A stretch of 10,042 nt of DNA from Prevotella sp. UBA5387 (GTDB taxonomy: Bacteria; Bacteroidota; Bacteroidia; Bacteroidales; Bacteroidaceae). Each line of letters begins with the position of its first letter. Positions within the stretch are counted from its first letter, which is position 1. The notes under the pieces are model-generated. The model did no database searches and was not told the origin of the DNA. It worked only from the letters and a program-made list of their open reading frames with translations. Positions 7,051 to 10,042 of the stretch are shown here, piece by piece. Position numbers and translations under genes: made by a program. The DNA is taken from assembly GCA_002407775.1 (NCBI GenBank), contig DHOP01000088.1, positions 1-10,042 of the forward strand. Reading direction: 5' to 3'.

Positions 7051-8790
7051 CTATTTTTCTTTAAATAGCAATGCGCGATCTCGAGCAGCTGCAGGCTTTA
7101 CCCATGCTTCAGGCACAAAGCGCCAGTTATGGTTCGGCTGTGGGTCGATTATACCTTCCTTGCGTATTTCATCAGCAAGATAGTCACGTTGGTTCTTTCC
7201 CGATCGCCATACGATACGGCTTTCAAGACTATCCTGTGGGATACCTGCTCCTCGTGTTAGAAGCTCTCCTCCGCCGTTGCCACGATAGCTATTTAGGGCT
7301 ACACGATACCATGCATTCTCGTCGAAAGGCTGTCCATTGCTCATACGGAGTATGTTTACCTTCTGCCCATTTGGTTTTGTTACGTCTACTTCGTAATCGA
7401 TTCCGGATGCAGAATCAAAGTTGAATGTGAAATATTTAAACCCTAAGCGCTGAGCATCTCCATGAGTTTGTGCGTCAAGCAACAGCAGATGGTCATCTGG
7501 CGAATTCATGGTATTAACCCATTGGCCATAGCTCATCTCCAAGTATCGATGTATTTCGGCACCTTTTAGTCGCATGACGTAGAGTTGGTTCTCAAACTTA
7601 TAGAGATTGAACATGTCGCCCATGGTTATTGGTCCGGCCTGAATACTCTCGTCAAAGGATAATGGTGCATTAAAGGAAATGTCTGCACCAGTGATTTGTG
7701 ACTGCAAGTTGAGGATGAGATCGTTGAACGCAGAATTGCCGAAATAGCTGTCGCGTGTGTAAATGGTCTGCTTGAACTCACCAATCTTTTGGTTCACAAA
7801 ATCGTTCACTCGGTCGGTAAACGGTTTAAACTTTGTTGTGAACTCTTCATCAATAGGCTCGTCCTTCATACTGACGAGCTGGCCTCTGCCTATTTTAACA
7901 TGCCATTTCCCTTTCTGTTTTGCTAACGTTAGGGTAGCTTCTCCTACAGTCATAGCATTGTTGGCAGGGTCAAGACATACAACGGGTTGTCCTGATTTAG
8001 CTGTTAATGTTTCGCAATAACGAGTATGGTCATGACCAAAAAGTACCACATTTAAACCGGCTACTTCTCGAGCAATGGACAAAGCGGCATTTTCCATATA
8101 GTTTGGAGTAGTAATTCCACCCTCCTTTCCACAGTGGAAAAGGCCAACAATCACATCTGTTTTCTCTTTTTCATGTAAAACCTTGACCCACTTTTGGGCA
8201 GATGATACCATTTCTTCAAAACGTAATCCCGACCACAAGTCTTGTGGTAACCAATTGGGAATAGCAGGTGTGATGAGCCCAAGGATGCCTATGCGCACAC
8301 CATCTCGCTTGATGATAGTGTAAGGCTTTACATAGGGCTTACCTGTTTGCGTGTCAATGATGTTAGCTCCAAGTACAGGGCAATTTATCTCGTCAATCCA
8401 CTTGTCATAGCATCTGTGCCCAGTTTCCACATCATGATTACCAATGGCTTGGGCATCATAGCCGAGGTAATTTGTCACATCGGCTGCGATGTTATGATTG
8501 AGTGTGTCTATATAGTTGGAGAAATATGATAAAGGCTGCCCTTGTAGGATGTCGCCATTTTCAAGCAAAATGACATTCTTACCGAAAGTTTGTCGCAGTC
8601 TTTTCACATAGCTGCTCACGCGAGCCAAAGAACCAGATTGCGGTTTTCTGTTGATAAAATCATAAGGGAAGAATGCCCCGTGAACATCAGATGTTTCGAT
8701 AATTTTTATTGTTACCGTCTTTTCCTTGGCCATACCTGCATTAAAAAAACAGAATGCGAATAAGCATCCTGTAAGAATAGCTTTTCTCAT
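7051..8790 (-). CDS. Exported 5'-nucleotidase / 2',3'-cyclic phosphodiesterase (UshA/CpdB family)
   Basis: This 579-residue periplasmic or surface metallophosphoesterase removes phosphate from nucleotides to release nucleosides. Residues 1-21 are a signal peptide with a likely cut after AGMA. The N-terminal calcineurin-like domain holds the two-metal site: SDVHG (D35, H37), NGDILQG (D80), GNHD (N118, H119, D120), H219 in LFHCG, and GHDH (252-255). The 5'-nucleotidase C-terminal domain (about 335-530) contains FGNSAFNDLI, the NAPLSF segment and NSYRGNGGGEL (500-510), which belong to the substrate-binding lobe. Length and order match the family (about 550-650). Whether it prefers 5'-nucleotides, cyclic nucleotides or UDP-sugars cannot be decided here. 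LTGC at residues 6-9 looks like a lipobox, but the hydrophobic stretch before it is too short. The gene starts 37 bases after the metallopeptidase stop with no promoter between, and the NudC gene follows. Confidence 0.92.
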   Translation of the reverse strand: MRKAILTGCLFAFCFFNAGMAKEKTVTIKIIETSDVHGAFFPYDFINRKPQSGSLARVSSYVKRLRQTFGKNVILLENGDILQGQPLSYFSNYIDTLNHNIAADVTNYLGYDAQAIGNHDVETGHRCYDKWIDEINCPVLGANIIDTQTGKPYVKPYTIIKRDGVRIGILGLITPAIPNWLPQDLWSGLRFEEMVSSAQKWVKVLHEKEKTDVIVGLFHCGKEGGITTPNYMENAALSIAREVAGLNVVLFGHDHTRYCETLTAKSGQPVVCLDPANNAMTVGEATLTLAKQKGKWHVKIGRGQLVSMKDEPIDEEFTTKFKPFTDRVNDFVNQKIGEFKQTIYTRDSYFGNSAFNDLILNLQSQITGADISFNAPLSFDESIQAGPITMGDMFNLYKFENQLYVMRLKGAEIHRYLEMSYGQWVNTMNSPDDHLLLLDAQTHGDAQRLGFKYFTFNFDSASGIDYEVDVTKPNGQKVNILRMSNGQPFDENAWYRVALNSYRGNGGGELLTRGAGIPQDSLESRIVWRSGKNQRDYLADEIRKEGIIDPQPNHNWRFVPEAWVKPAAARDRALLFKEK

Positions 8791-8827
8791 ATCATTTAAG
8801 AATGATGGTTGGAGATAAACATTTATG

Positions 8828-9688
8828 TTAATCGAATGTTGTGCGATTCATGTCTCCAGTTTCGAGACCAAGTTTGAGCCATTTCATGCGTTGCTCAGAG
8901 GTACCATGAGTAAAGGACTCCGGTTGTGAGTAACCGTGAGCTTTCTCTTGCAAATAATTGTCTCCGATCACCTCTGCACAGCGTATTGCTTCTTCGATGT
9001 CACCATCTTCAAGACTTTTGAACTGCTCATTGTCATAGTGTGCCCATACTCCTGCATAATAGTCTGCAAGCAATTCCAACTTCACACTTATCTTATTGGC
9101 TTCTATGGGGCTAACTTTTTCCATTTCTGCATGGGCTTTGTCCAGGATACCAAGCAAGTATTCCACGTGATGCCCCACCTCATGAGCTATTACATAAGCA
9201 TAGGCGAAGTCTCCGCTGGCACCAAGTTGCTTTTTCATTGTGGTGAAAAAGCTCAAGTCAAGGTAAAGCTTGTGATCACCAGAGCAATAGAAGGGGCCTA
9301 CTTCTGACGTAGCACCGCCACACGCGCTTTGTACGCCGTCAGTGAAAAGCACAAGTGTAGGTGTTGTGTATTCATGTCCCATTTTTTGGAACACTTTCGT
9401 CCACACATCCTCTGTGCCTGCTAAAATCTGACTAGAAAATTTAGCAAGTTCCTGCTCTTCATCAGTAAATTTACGCTGTCCCTGTTGTGTTTCAGTCTCG
9501 GATACTTGGTTAAGTGCACCAGACTGCATCACGTTGCCCACAATATCGCCAAGGTTACCGCCCGAGAGAAGAGTGAATAGAGCGATGACAATAATACCGC
9601 CGATGCCACCAATACCAGCCTTTGCTTTGCCGCTCATTCGACGTCGGTCTTCCACGTTGTTGCTTTCGCGCCTGCCTGTCAGTCTCAT
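8828..9688 (-). CDS. Membrane-anchored neutral zinc metallopeptidase (YpfJ family, PF04228)
   Basis: This 286-residue protein has the layout of the YpfJ/KPN_02809 family: a basic N-terminus (1-24, including SNNVEDRR), a Gly-rich membrane helix (about 25-43), a linker, and a zinc peptidase domain (about 75-286). The zinc site is H169-E170-V-G-H173, with E205 in KLELLADYYAGVWAH as the probable third ligand. SACGGA and GPFYCSGD (122-138) carry a conserved Cys pair. The catalytic part probably faces the periplasm. No substrate is established for the family, so the cellular role is unknown. ATG 9688 lies 38 bases past an exact -7 element. It is the first gene of the likely four-gene operon, although nothing about it directly suggests nucleotide salvage. 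Confidence 0.93.
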   Translation of the reverse strand: MRLTGRRESNNVEDRRRMSGKAKAGIGGIGGIIVIALFTLLSGGNLGDIVGNVMQSGALNQVSETETQQGQRKFTDEEQELAKFSSQILAGTEDVWTKVFQKMGHEYTTPTLVLFTDGVQSACGGATSEVGPFYCSGDHKLYLDLSFFTTMKKQLGASGDFAYAYVIAHEVGHHVEYLLGILDKAHAEMEKVSPIEANKISVKLELLADYYAGVWAHYDNEQFKSLEDGDIEEAIRCAEVIGDNYLQEKAHGYSQPESFTHGTSEQRMKWLKLGLETGDMNRTTFD

Positions 9689-9699
9689 AATGCGTAGAA

Positions 9700-9722
9700 A
9701 AATTAGTGTTACACTGAAATTT
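9700..9722. repeat. Inverted repeat near the transcription start of the metallopeptidase gene
   Basis: AGTGT (9705-9709) and ACACT (9711-9715) flank one T. AAATT (9700-9704) and AATTT (9718-9722) extend the symmetry, with a two-base GA bulge. It lies between the -7 element and the start codon, where an operator or leader hairpin would act. No regulator can be assigned. Confidence 0.35.
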
Positions 9723-9726
9723 CATG

Positions 9727-9734
9727 CAAAGTTA
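9727..9734 (-). promoter_or_regulatory. -7 promoter element for the metallopeptidase/nucleotide salvage operon
   Basis: On the - strand, TAACTTTG matches the Bacteroidota -7 consensus TAnnTTTG exactly. The -33 position (about 9754-9757) reads CTTA rather than TTTG, so the upstream half is weak. The implied leader is about 30 bases. No other good candidate occurs before the four closely spaced - strand genes. Confidence 0.5.
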
Positions 9735-10042
9735 ATGATTTTATAAATAATACTAAGATTTTCGACACGAAATCTAATGGAATTAATTTTGAGGAAGAAT
9801 GGTATGTGATGTCATCGATAATCGCTGCAGATACTTTTTCATTTACCTGCTTATTATTGTAATAGTGTTTCACATTAACATCTCAAGGTTTTATCAACGA
9901 TTACGAATCGTTGTCTGTACGATAGTTGTACTCTTTCTCTAAAGCTTAATAATATTCATGGCAAGATGTTGATTAACAAAATCTTCTATTAATATATATG
10001 ATGACATACTCTTGGCTTTTCTGGCGTAATGGACATTTGGTA
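9735..10042. other. Upstream region with small hairpins, no supported gene
   Basis: A hairpin with one bulged T occurs at 9756-9775 (AGATT/TCG with CGA/AATCT). A perfect 8-bp inverted repeat, CAACGATT (9895-9902) and AATCGTTG (9906-9913), follows with a 3-base loop. Two frames run off the right edge: 33 codons on the - strand ending with TAG at 9939, and 15 codons on the + strand from ATG 9998. Neither is long enough, or recognisable enough, to call. Confidence 0.5.

Noticed and set aside
8764..8775. Lipobox LTGC at residues 6-9 of the nucleotidase
   Set aside because: The hydrophobic stretch before the Cys is too short and hydrophobic residues continue beyond it, so an ordinary signal peptide fits better.
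9783..9842. 19-residue small frame on the - strand (begins MKKYLQRL)
   Set aside because: No matching promoter, only a weak ribosome binding site, and the length is expected by chance in AT-rich DNA.
9939..10042. Possible C-terminal end of a - strand gene (33 codons, ending NIIKL)
   Set aside because: An open run of 33 codons is not significant here, the peptide is not recognisable, and a + strand frame overlaps it.
9998..10042. Possible start of a + strand gene at ATG ATG
   Set aside because: Only 15 codons are visible, with no promoter or ribosome binding site to support it.

Overview
The window looks like chromosomal DNA from a Bacteroidota bacterium, most likely Prevotella-like. The evidence is two exact copies of the Bacteroidota -7 promoter element (TAnnTTTG), few clear Shine-Dalgarno sites, moderate GC, and protein families typical of Bacteroidales. 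No database search was possible, so the genus is an inference. I see no rRNA, tRNA, CRISPR array, insertion sequence or phage gene.

Left part, + strand (1-2647): the 3' two thirds of a 14-TM drug-efflux permease (DHA2, EmrB/QacA type), whose frame is closed by two TAG codons at the very start of the window. It is followed by two regulators that overlap by ATGA. The first fuses a RIC/YtfE-like hemerythrin di-iron domain to a LuxR-type DNA-binding domain. The second is a LuxR-type protein with a degenerate, apparently non-phosphorylatable receiver domain. Their DNA-binding domains are close paralogues (37 of 63 aligned positions identical by my hand count). This is the most unusual part of the window: a plausible nitric oxide, oxygen or iron sensing regulator pair beside an efflux pump.

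Middle (2648-3090): a 443-base gap between convergent genes. It holds overlapping stem-loops and one likely terminator for each direction.

Right part, - strand (3091-9688): five genes. In transcription order they are a membrane-anchored HExxH zinc metallopeptidase (YpfJ family), an exported 5'-nucleotidase (UshA/CpdB type), a NudC-type NAD(H) pyrophosphatase, and an AzgA/PbuG-type purine-base permease. These four are separated by only 25-40 bases and probably form one operon with its promoter near 9730. The last three fit one theme, salvage of nucleotides, NAD and purine bases. An AspT/YidE-type two-domain antiporter with RCK domains follows, with its own good promoter in the 73-base gap before it.

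The last 350 bases hold the metallopeptidase promoter and several small inverted repeats, but no gene I can support.
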